Positions 16,428-24,725 of a DNA stretch of 64,000 nucleotides are shown one piece after another. The position numbers were made by a program, and so were the translations under genes. The notes beneath the pieces were generated by a model, which saw nothing but the letters and a program-made list of their open reading frames with translations, did not search any database and was not told the DNA's origin. The DNA comes from Paenibacillus sinensis (GTDB lineage: Bacteria > Bacillota > Bacilli > Paenibacillales > Paenibacillaceae): NCBI RefSeq assembly GCF_019904155.1, contig NZ_JAHCMB010000187.1, positions 96,256 to 160,255 of the forward strand, in the 5' to 3' direction. Every line of letters starts with the position of its first letter. Position 1 is the stretch's first letter.

Positions 16428-18671
16428 TTGAAGAAATATGTGTTGTTACTGTTGATCGGCCTGTTATGGCTGCCCGGCCTGTGCTCCGCAGCGGCGATTC
16501 CGGAGCGCACAGGCATTGTAACCGACCGGGCGGGAATGCTGACCTCCGGCGAAGCAAGCGAGCTCTCCCGGGAAGCGGAGAGCGGAAATTACCATCTGTA
16601 CGTGCTGACGATCGATTCCTTGAACGGCGAATCCTCTTCCGCATATGCGGCAGATGTCTACGACACTTGGCGCCTGTCGGGCCGTGACATCCTGCTGCTT
16701 CTCTCTTCCGGTGACCAGCAGGCGGAGCTCAGCTTCATCAATCCGCAGCTCCAGGACGCCCTGAATTCCTGGTCCTCCCGCAGCGGAGCCGGAACCGGAA
16801 CGGCGGCGGTCAAGCATGTGATCGATGCCTACTTCATCCCCCAAGCTCAGAGCGGAGATTTCGCGGGCGGCATCCGGTCGCTTGCTGGCGCCCTCAATGA
16901 CATCGGCGCCGGTAAAGGGGGCGCAGCAACATCCTCCAAAGGAGGCGCCTTCCCGCTGGGAACGATTGCCGCCCTCTTGGTCGGCGTGCTGATACTCGGT
17001 GCGGTTGCCTATGTGGCGATCTCCGGCTCCCGGCTGCGCAAGCGGCTGGCGGAGCGGCGCGAGCAGATCGGCGACCTGCTCGTGCGGGCCAACCGGGCGC
17101 TGGATTCTCTGAAGCCGTTCCAAGGCATTGTGCAGGGCAAGACTGGCGAAATGGCGGAGGGAATCTCCTCGCGTCTCTCGAACGCGCTTATCGAGCTCTC
17201 CACCTTAAATTCGGAGAATCAGGGAGCCCTCCCTGCACTCTGGAAGCTGGGAGCCCTGCGGACGGCAATCGGCGGCCTCCAGGAGAAAGAAGGCTCCTAC
17301 CGGAGCTTGCTGGAGGGAGAGGAGAAGCAGATCGCGATCATCAGCGAGGCGGACCGCGGCGTCAAAGTGAAGATCAACGAGCTGAAGCAGGATATGCCCG
17401 AGCTGAACGAGGACCTTCAGGAGACGCTGAAGGAGACGGGATTCGGGCTTCAGGAGATCGCGGAAGACCTGAAGGAGCTGTCCGAGGATACGGACAAGGC
17501 GGACCAGCTGGAGCTGTTCGATCCGGTAGCGGCCCAGGAGCTTGCCGGTGAGGCGCAGGCGAAGCAAGAGCAGATCGAACGGGATATTCAGGACGTTGAG
17601 ATCTACCGTAACAAGCTGCGCGAATTTCCGGAACGCCTGGCGGCTGCCCGGGCCAGGATTGCGGAAGTAATCCAGGCGAACTCGCTTCAGAACATGAAGG
17701 TGAAGCCTTACGACAATCTGGAGACGGCTTCCGCCCGGATGGGGACTCTGGAAGCACCGCTGAGCAGCGGCCGGATGGACGAGGTGCGGAGCATTTCCGG
17801 AGCGGTCGATGTGCTGGTCGAGGATGCTGTCGCTATGACTGAGCGGCAGGCACGGCTGCGGGAGAGCAACCGCAGCGATCTTGGCACGGCCCGCAGCGGC
17901 TTCGGCGCTCTCCGCCAGCGCCAGAGCGAGCTGGAGAGCCGGATTTCGGAAGCCGGTCGCCGCTTCGACTCGCGGCATATCGCCTCGCCGCAGGCGGCGC
18001 TGGACGAATGGAGCCGCCGCATAGCGGAAGCGGAGGGCGAGCTGCCCCGGATCGAAGCGCTGACGAGCGATGAGCGCGGGGAATTCGAGCAGGCCCGCAC
18101 CGCACTGGACCGCCTGCTGGCGCTCCAGGAGGAAAGCGGCCGCGCGCTCTCCGGCGCGTCCGATGCCGTCGCCGGGCTTGGCGACCGGCTGAACCGCGTA
18201 AGCGCGGCGCTCCAGGAAGGCGAGAGCCGGCTGGAGGCGGCCCGGATGCAGCTGCGCAGCAAGGGCCTGTCTCTGGGGGGCGGACTCTCGCTCTCGTCCG
18301 TCCCGGGATACCGGGAGCTGCAGAGCGGCCTGGCCGCCGGACCCTACAACCTCGACGAGCTGGAGGCAGCGGCCCGGAGCTATGCCGCTCAGGTCGCCCA
18401 GATCGCGGATGAGGCGGCCCGCCTGATCCGCCAGCGCGAAGAAGAGGAGCGCCGGGCCCAGATGGCGATGCTTGAGGAGCAGGCGCGCAGACAGCAGCGT
18501 CCGCCGGGAACGCCTCCCTTCGGAGGCGGAGGTTTTGGCGGCGGCGGTGGTTTCGGCGGCGGCGGTGGCCGCAGCGGGGGCGGCAACAGCGGCGGGGGCG
18601 GGGGCGGCCGCTCCTCCGGCGGCTCCTCCTGGGGAGGCGGCGGCAAGTCGGGCGGCGGCTCCAAGTGGTAG
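16428..18671 (+). CDS. Secreted TPM-domain protein with long coiled coil and Gly-rich tail
   Basis: A 747-residue protein. I favour TTG at 16428, which gives a clean signal peptide (KKYVLLLLIGLLWLPGLCSA) with GGAG in front. Residues 25-160 are a TPM domain (TGIVTDRAGMLTSGEASEL, then RLSGRDILLLLSSGDQ). A membrane helix near 180-200 (AALLVGVLILGAVAYVAI) follows. Residues 205-680 are nearly all charged heptad-like helix, and the last 45 residues are Gly/Ser repeats (FGGGGGFGGGGG type) as in YgcG-like proteins. TPM proteins are membrane-associated; some act in photosystem II repair as phosphatases, others are unknown. No neighbour suggests a specific role. Confidence 0.8.
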   Translation: MKKYVLLLLIGLLWLPGLCSAAAIPERTGIVTDRAGMLTSGEASELSREAESGNYHLYVLTIDSLNGESSSAYAADVYDTWRLSGRDILLLLSSGDQQAELSFINPQLQDALNSWSSRSGAGTGTAAVKHVIDAYFIPQAQSGDFAGGIRSLAGALNDIGAGKGGAATSSKGGAFPLGTIAALLVGVLILGAVAYVAISGSRLRKRLAERREQIGDLLVRANRALDSLKPFQGIVQGKTGEMAEGISSRLSNALIELSTLNSENQGALPALWKLGALRTAIGGLQEKEGSYRSLLEGEEKQIAIISEADRGVKVKINELKQDMPELNEDLQETLKETGFGLQEIAEDLKELSEDTDKADQLELFDPVAAQELAGEAQAKQEQIERDIQDVEIYRNKLREFPERLAAARARIAEVIQANSLQNMKVKPYDNLETASARMGTLEAPLSSGRMDEVRSISGAVDVLVEDAVAMTERQARLRESNRSDLGTARSGFGALRQRQSELESRISEAGRRFDSRHIASPQAALDEWSRRIAEAEGELPRIEALTSDERGEFEQARTALDRLLALQEESGRALSGASDAVAGLGDRLNRVSAALQEGESRLEAARMQLRSKGLSLGGGLSLSSVPGYRELQSGLAAGPYNLDELEAAARSYAAQVAQIADEAARLIRQREEEERRAQMAMLEEQARRQQRPPGTPPFGGGGFGGGGGFGGGGGRSGGGNSGGGGGGRSSGGSSWGGGGKSGGGSKW

Positions 18672-18782
18672 GAGCGCCGGGCCCACAGGCGGAGACTGTT
18701 TCCGGCTCGTGCCAATCCGCCGGCGCCGGGCCATGAAAGTCAAGCCTTCCCGGCAAAGGCAGCGGCCTGACTGGAATTTGTC

Positions 18783-18842
18783 TCGGCTTGAACGTGTTCG
18801 GCATGAACGTTTCCGACTTGAACGTGTCCGACTTGAACGTAA
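18783..18842. repeat. Four 15-bp tandem repeats
   Basis: Units TCGGCTTGAACGTGT, TCGGCATGAACGTTT, CCGACTTGAACGTGT and CCGACTTGAACGTAA lie end to end between the TPM gene and the next hairpin. No gene fits them. Confidence 0.7.
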
Positions 18843-18880
18843 CAAGCGCCGCTGGTCTTGAACGACCGGCGGCGCTTGTT
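18841..18880. terminator. Hairpin terminator between convergent genes
   Basis: AACAAGCGCC pairs with GGCGCTTGTT and the stem extends inward (GGTC/GACC). Short T-rich tail on the plus strand. It probably serves both the TPM gene and the LysR gene. Confidence 0.6.
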
Positions 18881-18930
18881 GTTGTGCACACTCCGGATGG
18901 CTGGGAACCCGCTGGATGCCGCCATGATGC

Positions 18931-19815
18931 CTATTCCATCGGCAGACCCTGCATCGTCTCGATGAACCGCCGCTGTGAAGGCGACAGCCAGCGGTCCTTG
19001 CGGTAAACCAGCTGAATCTGAAAGCCCAGGCCGCCGCCATCAGCAACCGGAACTGCCTTCAGTTCACCCTTTTCCACCTCATCCTTAATCGTATAACCCG
19101 GCAGATAAGCAATTCCCCATTCATGCCTGACCGCCTGCTTGATTCCCTCCAGATTCCCAAGCTCCAGCTCGATCCGGGGCGAAATCCCCCGCTCCTTCAG
19201 CTCATGCAGCAGATGGTTCCGGTACGTGCAGCTCTCCTCGGTGAGCACCAGCTTCTCCCCGGCCAGCATGGCAAAATCCGCCGATTCCCGCCCCGCGAGA
19301 TGATGCCCTGGAGGGACGACGACGAAGAACTCCTCCTGGCTCAGAGTCAGCGTGGTCAGGTCATCCAGCATACAGGGCTTGTCGAAGATCAGCCCGAAAT
19401 CCGCTGTCTTATTCCGGACCGAAGCGATAATGTCCGGCTCGGAGCCGGGGACCACGCGCAGCCGGATACCGGGATAGGCGCTGCGGTAGCGGTGCAGCCG
19501 GTGAGGCAGGAAATAGGCGGCCAGCGTCTCGATCGAGCCTACGGTCAGCTCGCCGGAATGCCCTTCCGAGACGGCTTCCTTGGCTTCCTCCGCCAGCGCG
19601 AGAATATGGCGGGCATACCCGAGAAGCGTCCGCCCGGCGAAGGTCGGCGCCATCCCCCGGCCGGAGCGCTCCAGCAGCTTCGCGCCGTACAGCTCCTCCA
19701 GCTTGGCGATCTGGGCGGTAATGCTGGACTGGGCATAGCCGAGGTTCTCCGCGGCCCGTGTGTAGCTGCCGCTTTCCGCTACCTCGCAGAACGTGCGCAA
19801 ATACGTAAGTTCCAT
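18931..19815 (-). CDS. LysR-family transcriptional regulator
   Basis: A 294-residue regulator. The N-terminal winged helix is typical (MELTYLRTFCEVAESGSYTR, then LGYAQSSITAQIAKLEELYG). Residues 88-290 are the periplasmic-binding-like effector domain (LTVGSIETLAAYFLPHRL). It is transcribed away from a rhodanese gene, with a palindrome of LysR type in the shared 137-bp region, so the rhodanese gene is the likely target. The effector is not predictable; the family's CysL-like members respond to sulfur metabolites, which would suit the neighbour. Confidence 0.9.
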   Translation of the reverse strand: MELTYLRTFCEVAESGSYTRAAENLGYAQSSITAQIAKLEELYGAKLLERSGRGMAPTFAGRTLLGYARHILALAEEAKEAVSEGHSGELTVGSIETLAAYFLPHRLHRYRSAYPGIRLRVVPGSEPDIIASVRNKTADFGLIFDKPCMLDDLTTLTLSQEEFFVVVPPGHHLAGRESADFAMLAGEKLVLTEESCTYRNHLLHELKERGISPRIELELGNLEGIKQAVRHEWGIAYLPGYTIKDEVEKGELKAVPVADGGGLGFQIQLVYRKDRWLSPSQRRFIETMQGLPME

Positions 19816-19854
19816 ACCGTTACCCTCTCTATTATCAATTATTTCGATAATTGC

Positions 19855-19872
19855 TATCTATAACTATAGATA
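19855..19872. promoter_or_regulatory. LysR-type operator palindrome
   Basis: TATCTATA-AC-TATAGATA, a perfect 18-bp palindrome containing the T-N11-A pattern, lies 40 bp from the lysR start and about 80 bp before the rhodanese gene. Confidence 0.6.
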
Positions 19873-19952
19873 ACGGCAATATCTCTTTCAAGCTACAATA
19901 ACGAAGAGGACAGACGCTCCGTCAAAAAGATGAATCATGAGGAGGCATCATC

Positions 19953-20411
19953 ATGAACGCACGACCCAAAAGCCAGGTATTGGCCGTTCCAGCCGCCGGC
20001 CCCGTAGAAGCAGCGGCCCACTTCGCCGCCAAGGAGGCCTTCGAGACCGATGTCGCCGATGTCGCGTATGATCTCCGCGAAGGCATCGCGGGCTTCATTC
20101 TGGTCGATGTTCGCGATGCCCGCTCCTTCGGGGAGGCGCATCTGCCCGGCGCGGTATCCATTCCTTCCGGCCGGCTGCGCCCCGGCGATGAAGAATCGCT
20201 GCCACGCGGCCAGACGCTGGTGCTGTACTGCTGGGGCCCCGCCTGCAACGGGGCAAGCAAAGCGGCGGCAAGACTTGCCCGCCAGGGATACGCCGTCAAG
20301 GAGATGCTTGGCGGCATCGAGTATTGGCGTAAGGAGGGCGGGCCAGTAGAGGGCACGCTCCGCGAAGAAGCGCCCCTCTGCTACCGGATGCCGGCCTGGC
20401 CGGAACGTTAA
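19953..20411 (+). CDS. Rhodanese-like domain protein
   Basis: A 152-residue protein with GAGGAGG seven bases before the ATG. The rhodanese domain covers about 35-135: FILVDVRDARSFGEAHLPGA is the CH2A-like motif, and the active-site loop is YCWGPACNGA, with the catalytic Cys expected at the first Cys. The loop has a second Cys five residues on, while classical sulfurtransferases have an Arg or Lys near that end. It may move sulfane sulfur or act as a redox carrier. It is divergent from lysR and closed by a terminator shared with the formate/nitrite channel gene. Confidence 0.85.
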   Translation: MNARPKSQVLAVPAAGPVEAAAHFAAKEAFETDVADVAYDLREGIAGFILVDVRDARSFGEAHLPGAVSIPSGRLRPGDEESLPRGQTLVLYCWGPACNGASKAAARLARQGYAVKEMLGGIEYWRKEGGPVEGTLREEAPLCYRMPAWPER

Positions 20412-20480
20412 CCGGTAACCGGCAGCCGATTTCGATCAAACGGCCCCCTCCCCTTCGTCCCTGCACAGCCGCAACAATGC

Positions 20481-20529
20481 AAAAGACCCTCGCCTGCCGC
20501 TTCTCAAAGCGGCGAGCAAGGGTCTTTTT
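20481..20529. terminator. Bidirectional terminator
   Basis: AAAAGACCCT and AGGGTCTTTTT arms with an inner CCGCTT/AAGCGG stem, between the convergent rhodanese and channel genes. Confidence 0.85.
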
Positions 20530-20584
20530 CACAAGAAATCCAATCATTAAATCGCTTGTCCCAGGGGGCTGAATGGTCCGCCGC

Positions 20585-21376
20585 TTAGGCATGATCCTCC
20601 GTATCCAGGAACGGCTTGTTCACATAATAATACATGACGCCCATCAGCACGCCGCCGCCGATGAGGTTGCCGAAGGTAACCGGTATCAGATTATGAAACA
20701 CGCCTCCCCAGGAGATCGTGCCCGGATGATTCAGCACAAGCGCGATGGCGAAGGTACACATGTTGGCGATGCTGTGCTCGTAGCCGGAAATGAAGAAGCA
20801 GAAGACGAACAGCACCATGGCGAACATTTTAGCCCCATCGGTCTTCATGGACATGGGGACGAAGAAGGCCAGACAGACGAGCCAGTTACAAAGGATAGCC
20901 CGCCAGAAGAGCTCAAAAGCGGGGGCTTCCATTTTATGTTCCACAACGCTCAGCAGGAAGCCGTTCACATTCGAAGCATCGAACAAGCCTGTCAGATAAA
21001 TGAGCAGTGCGAAGGCCCCCGCACCAAGAATATTGCCGACATAGCTCAGCACCCACATTCGCCCGACATCGGTCCACCGCATTTTTCGGCGCAGGGCCGT
21101 ATAGGTGTAGTAGAACGTGTCGCCGGTGAATAAATCCCCTCCCCCGTAGGAGATCAGGATGATGGCGGCGCCGAAGGTAACGGCGGCCATTGGATAAGTG
21201 AGCGGAGACTGCTCCATGAAGAAGAAGTTGCCCGTCTTGAACGCGACGATAACGCCGAATCCGATAAACATACTGGCCAGCATGGCGCGGGCGATATAGC
21301 GAAAAATACTGTTTCGGTAGATCTTTTGCTTCTTTAGAGCAAGTTGCTCGACTTTAAGCAGCGCTTCTTGTTCCAT
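20585..21376 (-). CDS. Formate/nitrite transporter (FNT) family channel
   Basis: A 263-residue membrane protein with six hydrophobic helices and a cytoplasmic N-terminal helix. FNT signatures are visible: GGGDLFTGDTFYYT on helix 2, GNILGAGAFALLIYLTG on helix 3, ILCNWLVCLAFFVPM on helix 4 and FFISGYEHSIANMC on helix 5, the last containing the conserved pore His. FocA/NirC channels pass formate, nitrite or hydrosulfide as monovalent anions; the substrate cannot be decided. CGGAGGA precedes the ATG. Confidence 0.9.
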   Translation of the reverse strand: MEQEALLKVEQLALKKQKIYRNSIFRYIARAMLASMFIGFGVIVAFKTGNFFFMEQSPLTYPMAAVTFGAAIILISYGGGDLFTGDTFYYTYTALRRKMRWTDVGRMWVLSYVGNILGAGAFALLIYLTGLFDASNVNGFLLSVVEHKMEAPAFELFWRAILCNWLVCLAFFVPMSMKTDGAKMFAMVLFVFCFFISGYEHSIANMCTFAIALVLNHPGTISWGGVFHNLIPVTFGNLIGGGVLMGVMYYYVNKPFLDTEDHA

Positions 21377-21478
21377 AGTTCCTCCGAAGGATGGGATTTT
21401 TAACTTATTATTCCCAATAACCCGTAAGAAATCGCTTGAATCATCATCCTACGGAGGTTCGTTACCCGGCCGGTTCGC

Positions 21479-21568
21479 TCACTCTTCGTCGTTCAGTGAA
21501 GCAATCCCGTCCGCCTTCTCGCTGCTGGCCACCACAATCAGCACCAGGATCAGACCGCCCAGGATCAT
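21479..21568 (-). CDS. Candidate 29-residue membrane peptide
   Basis: A 30-codon frame starting ATG at 21568 (MILGGLILVLIVVASSEKAD) after GGAGGAGG, ending TGA at 21481-21479; an ATG at 21592 would add eight residues. The product is one membrane helix plus an acidic tail ending NDEE. Both its ribosome binding site and its start codon lie in the 3' arm of an inverted repeat (21564-21640). It follows telA on the same strand, so it could be read by transcripts leaving the ter operon. Coding status is uncertain. Confidence 0.35.
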   Translation of the reverse strand: MILGGLILVLIVVASSEKADGIASLNDEE

Positions 21569-21640
21569 AATGCAAAATCCTCCTCCCCGCATCGCCGCGC
21601 GCCTTGTCGCAGTGTATGAACGGGAGAGGAGGATTATGAT
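21564..21640 (-). promoter_or_regulatory. Inverted repeat covering a ribosome binding site and start codon
   Basis: In minus-strand RNA, AUCAUAAUCCUCCUCUCCC (from 21640) can pair with GGGGAGGAGGAUU and AUUAUGAU near 21588-21564, with a 4-base bulge. The pairing would hide the SD and AUG of the 29-residue ORF. The bulged UUUU also makes it a possible weak terminator for the ter operon. Confidence 0.4.
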
Positions 21641-21674
21641 GGGTGCCCAATTTAGACGCAGAAGTTAGAGCCGG

Positions 21675-22772
21675 TCAGTTCAAAAAGCTGCCGAGCCCGT
21701 TGTCCGCTTCCTGGTTCAGCGCCTGGGGGCGGTTCTGCTCGCCCTGTCCGAGACGGTTGCCGAGCTGTGTATTGATCGCGGTCATTTTAGTCGTGTAATC
21801 CTGACAGCTCTCGATAATGCGGCGGTTGGACTGCTCAGACGTATCGAGGGCGGACATCAGATCGCCGATCGCCTGATTGACGGCTTCCATGGACATGGAA
21901 GGCTTGGCCAGAAGCTCAGTCGTCTTCTCGGTTGTCGTGCGCAGCAGCCGCGCGTTCTCCTTGAACTGGTCCTCGATCGTCTTGTTGGTCGCCTCGACGG
22001 CGGAGATGACATTCTCCTGGTCTGCCAGCGACATGGCAATCATGGCCGAGACGGTAATGAGATTCGAAGTCTTGTCGATCGCATTGTTCACGGAGTCGAT
22101 CAGCTTGTCGTTGTTGTCGTTGATGATGTCCGTGGCGGCGATCGCCTGATTGTACAGCATGATCATTTCGGTCATCGACTGGATGCGCGTTACGACCTTG
22201 CGCAGGCCTCTCTCCAGATAGGTCTTGCGGTACTCGTTCTCCGGCTTGGCGATTTCGGCATCGAACAGATCCTTCAGCCGGTTGCCGAACGCGATTTTGG
22301 TCTGGAGATTATAGATCTCATCCATGGAGGTGCGCTTGAGCTGGCGCATGTTGACAATGCTCTCCTCCAGCGTGTCCCTGCCATCCCGGAGGCCGGTGAT
22401 GATGGCATCGATATTCGTACGGACGGACTGATACTTGTAGACGTAATTCTTGAGCGGGCTTTTGCGGAGCATTTTGCCGAAGAAGCTCACATTCTTGCTC
22501 TGCTGCAGATCCTCGCACTCGTTCCGCAGCTTCAAGATCATGTTCGACACTTCAGTCCGCTTCCCGCTCATCAGCTCGTTAACCGGACGGTCCAGCAGCT
22601 TCAGCGTCTGTCCCGCCTTCTCCTGCGTCTTGACGCCCAGCTTGCCGATATCGTCCATCAGCGTGTCCAACTGGACGGTGTCGGTCTTCGCGACCCTCTC
22701 AATCAACTGCGAGGCTTCCTGAACTACCTTGTCCTCGTCTTCCTTCTTCAGTGGAATCAGCGGTGTGGACAT
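21675..22772 (-). CDS. TelA/YaaN-type toxic-anion resistance protein
   Basis: A 365-residue, mostly helical cytoplasmic protein of the TelA (KlaA) family. The N-terminus MSTPLIPLKKEDEDKVVQEA, the GKMLRKSPLKNYVYKYQSV segment near 95 and the LITVSAMIAMSLADQENV region near 240 fit Bacillus YaaN/YceH. It is the last gene of the Ter supercluster and follows xpaC by 11 bp, the same pairing as xpaC-yaaN in B. subtilis. Family members raise resistance to tellurite and some envelope-active agents by an unknown mechanism. Confidence 0.9.
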   Translation of the reverse strand: MSTPLIPLKKEDEDKVVQEASQLIERVAKTDTVQLDTLMDDIGKLGVKTQEKAGQTLKLLDRPVNELMSGKRTEVSNMILKLRNECEDLQQSKNVSFFGKMLRKSPLKNYVYKYQSVRTNIDAIITGLRDGRDTLEESIVNMRQLKRTSMDEIYNLQTKIAFGNRLKDLFDAEIAKPENEYRKTYLERGLRKVVTRIQSMTEMIMLYNQAIAATDIINDNNDKLIDSVNNAIDKTSNLITVSAMIAMSLADQENVISAVEATNKTIEDQFKENARLLRTTTEKTTELLAKPSMSMEAVNQAIGDLMSALDTSEQSNRRIIESCQDYTTKMTAINTQLGNRLGQGEQNRPQALNQEADNGLGSFLN

Positions 22773-22783
22773 GCTCTTCCCTC

Positions 22784-23587
22784 CTATAATTCGGCGCTGT
22801 TGTAGCGCTGGTGAATCAGCTCCGCTTTGTTCTGCAGCTCCATCAGATCCTTGTGCTCGATTGATGAAGCAATCTCGGTGATTTTGGAATCAATGTCCCG
22901 AAGACCATTCAGCAGCGTCCGGCGGTTCCGGGTCTTGGCTTCGCCGCCGAGTCTAAGGAACGGGTTAATCACGCCATTCAGGTCCTTCAGCACGAGGCGG
23001 CGGATCGTGTGGTTGATCTCGCCGCTGTTCAGCTCCTGAAGCTGCGGAATGACGCGCTGCAGGCGGGCGAACAGGGCAAGCGACTTCTCGACGATTTCAT
23101 TGTCGAGCGTGTCCTTTTGGCCCTCGGAGATGATCATATCCTCCAGAATGCCGAGGTACTCGACCACGGGAAGGAATTCGGTGCTGATTCCTCCGCCGCC
23201 GCGGCCCGCTGCTCCGCTTCCGGGCTCCCCTGCGGGATGCGCCGCATGGGAGCCGGAGGCGCTCGCCTGGGATGCGTCCGCCTGCCCGCGGGGGCCTGCT
23301 GCGCCTGCGCCATCCGGGGCACCGGGACGCCCGCCGGCGCCCGGAAGGCCGCCTCTGCCCCCGGCGCCGCCGGCTCCTGGCCGGGACGGCAGCGAGGCAG
23401 TCTCCTGGCCGGCCGGCAGCACTTCTTCCGGCAGATTGCTCTGCCGGCGTCCGCCGCCCATCAGCCCGAACGCCGCCCCGCCAATGGGAAGCAGCAGGGA
23501 CAGCATTTCCGGCAGAATGGAGCTCGTCAGCACGGCCGCGGCGTAGCCAACGCCTGCATATACCAATACTTTTGCTTGAGATTTCAT
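22784..23587 (-). CDS. XpaC-like protein with Gly/Ala/Pro-rich insert
   Basis: A 267-residue protein; the ATG at 23587 has GAGGTG in front, while an upstream GTG would overlap it. Residues 8-45 contain one or two membrane helices (VLVYAGVGYAAAVLTSSILP). Residues about 60-135 are a low-complexity Gly/Ala/Pro/Ser stretch. The C-terminal half is a helical domain like the XpaC family (5-bromo-4-chloroindolyl phosphate hydrolysis protein), beginning near FLPVVEYLGILEDMI. The enzymatic name comes from an old B. subtilis phenotype; the true function is unknown. It forms a conserved pair with telA. Confidence 0.75.
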   Translation of the reverse strand: MKSQAKVLVYAGVGYAAAVLTSSILPEMLSLLLPIGGAAFGLMGGGRRQSNLPEEVLPAGQETASLPSRPGAGGAGGRGGLPGAGGRPGAPDGAGAAGPRGQADASQASASGSHAAHPAGEPGSGAAGRGGGGISTEFLPVVEYLGILEDMIISEGQKDTLDNEIVEKSLALFARLQRVIPQLQELNSGEINHTIRRLVLKDLNGVINPFLRLGGEAKTRNRRTLLNGLRDIDSKITEIASSIEHKDLMELQNKAELIHQRYNSAEL

Positions 23588-23672
23588 CGTAGTCACCTCT
23601 TAGGCCATCTTTCCCCGGGGATCTATAGCCTGTCTTCTTTGGAAGAAAAGTAACATTTTCCGCGCGCTCCTG

Positions 23673-24725
23673 TCAATTGAATCGCTCCGGCAGCCGGTGC
23701 TCCTGCCGCTGGACAATCACCGGCTGCTCGATATGGGTCGCCAGGATATCGGCTTTCAGCTCCATCGCCGGGACTTCGCCGCCGAGCGCGCTTTTTACCG
23801 CCAAATAGGGGAAATTGATGCCGGACAGACAGGAAAGATGCAGCCCGCCTGACATTCTGGGATTGATCTCCAGCAGTTTCGCCGTCTCTTGGTTATACTT
23901 CATTTGGATATTAAAGTTGTAGGGAAAGCGGAAGGTTTCCGCCACCCGGGCCGCCAGCTCCAGAAAGCCGGTATGCCGTTCCAGCAGACGCAGGCGTCCG
24001 CCCGCCTTCCGGCGCGGAACCGCTGCAAGCAGACGCCCCTCTCCGTCAGACAGGCAGTCAATGCTGTATTCGTCCCCTTCCAGAAGCTCCATCACCATCA
24101 GATCGGGGAAGGAGGGCGCCTTCGCCAGAATCGTCTGCACCTCCTCCATGGAGATGCAGGGCTTCACGTAGCCAAACAGCTCCGACAGGTGATCCCGCTG
24201 GTTGTCGATGATCCGAAACCCGAGGCCGCCCTCGGAATCATTGGGCTTGAAGCAGACGCGATAGCCCATGTCCCCGAGCTCCCGGCAGGCTTCGCCGAAT
24301 GCTTCCGCGCTGCGGACAATCCGGTACTCGGGAACCGGCATAATGCCGGTCGCCCGCACGCGCTCGTAGAAGCTGGCCTTGAGCATGACACTCTCCAGCA
24401 GCTCCGCATCCCGGCAGACCAGCACCTTGGTTCCGATCTCATCAAACCGCGCGATATGCCGCGAAATCTCAAGCATGTGCAGCCGGGGGATGAACACGTC
24501 AATGGCGTGCCTGCGGCAGAATTCCAGGCAGAATTCCATGTAGGCCAGTCCCGTAAGTTCAGGCTCCGTCTCGGCAACATCGGCCCCCTGAAGCGACATA
24601 TGATTAATATCGGGATGGGTTGCATAAATCGTGAACGGCACGCCGTCCGGATTCTCGCGAATCAGATTCATATAGTGATAGGCGACCGAGAACCAGCGGT
24701 TAAAATAGACGCGGACGGGCTTCAT
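23673..24725 (-). CDS. ATP-grasp ligase of the Ter metabolite module
   Basis: A 350-residue ATP-grasp enzyme. A Rossmann-like preATP domain (1-110) is followed by the ATP-grasp fold: VCFKPNDSEGGLGFRIID near 165-182 holds the nucleotide-binding Lys and Gly-rich loop, MELLEGDEYSIDCLSD near 225 and LLEINPRMSGG near 300 supply the metal ligands. Members linked to Ter genes are predicted to ligate an amino acid or acid onto a nucleoside-like product. The gene overlaps the HAD gene by 4 bp (ATGA). Reaction unknown. Confidence 0.88.
   Translation of the reverse strand: MKPVRVYFNRWFSVAYHYMNLIRENPDGVPFTIYATHPDINHMSLQGADVAETEPELTGLAYMEFCLEFCRRHAIDVFIPRLHMLEISRHIARFDEIGTKVLVCRDAELLESVMLKASFYERVRATGIMPVPEYRIVRSAEAFGEACRELGDMGYRVCFKPNDSEGGLGFRIIDNQRDHLSELFGYVKPCISMEEVQTILAKAPSFPDLMVMELLEGDEYSIDCLSDGEGRLLAAVPRRKAGGRLRLLERHTGFLELAARVAETFRFPYNFNIQMKYNQETAKLLEINPRMSGGLHLSCLSGINFPYLAVKSALGGEVPAMELKADILATHIEQPVIVQRQEHRLPERFN

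Noticed and set aside
17205..19046. 613-codon minus-strand open frame opposite the TPM gene
   Set aside because: It lies antisense to a gene with signal peptide, TPM domain and coiled coil; its product is Arg/Ala/Pro-rich with no domain, as expected from GC-rich antisense frames.
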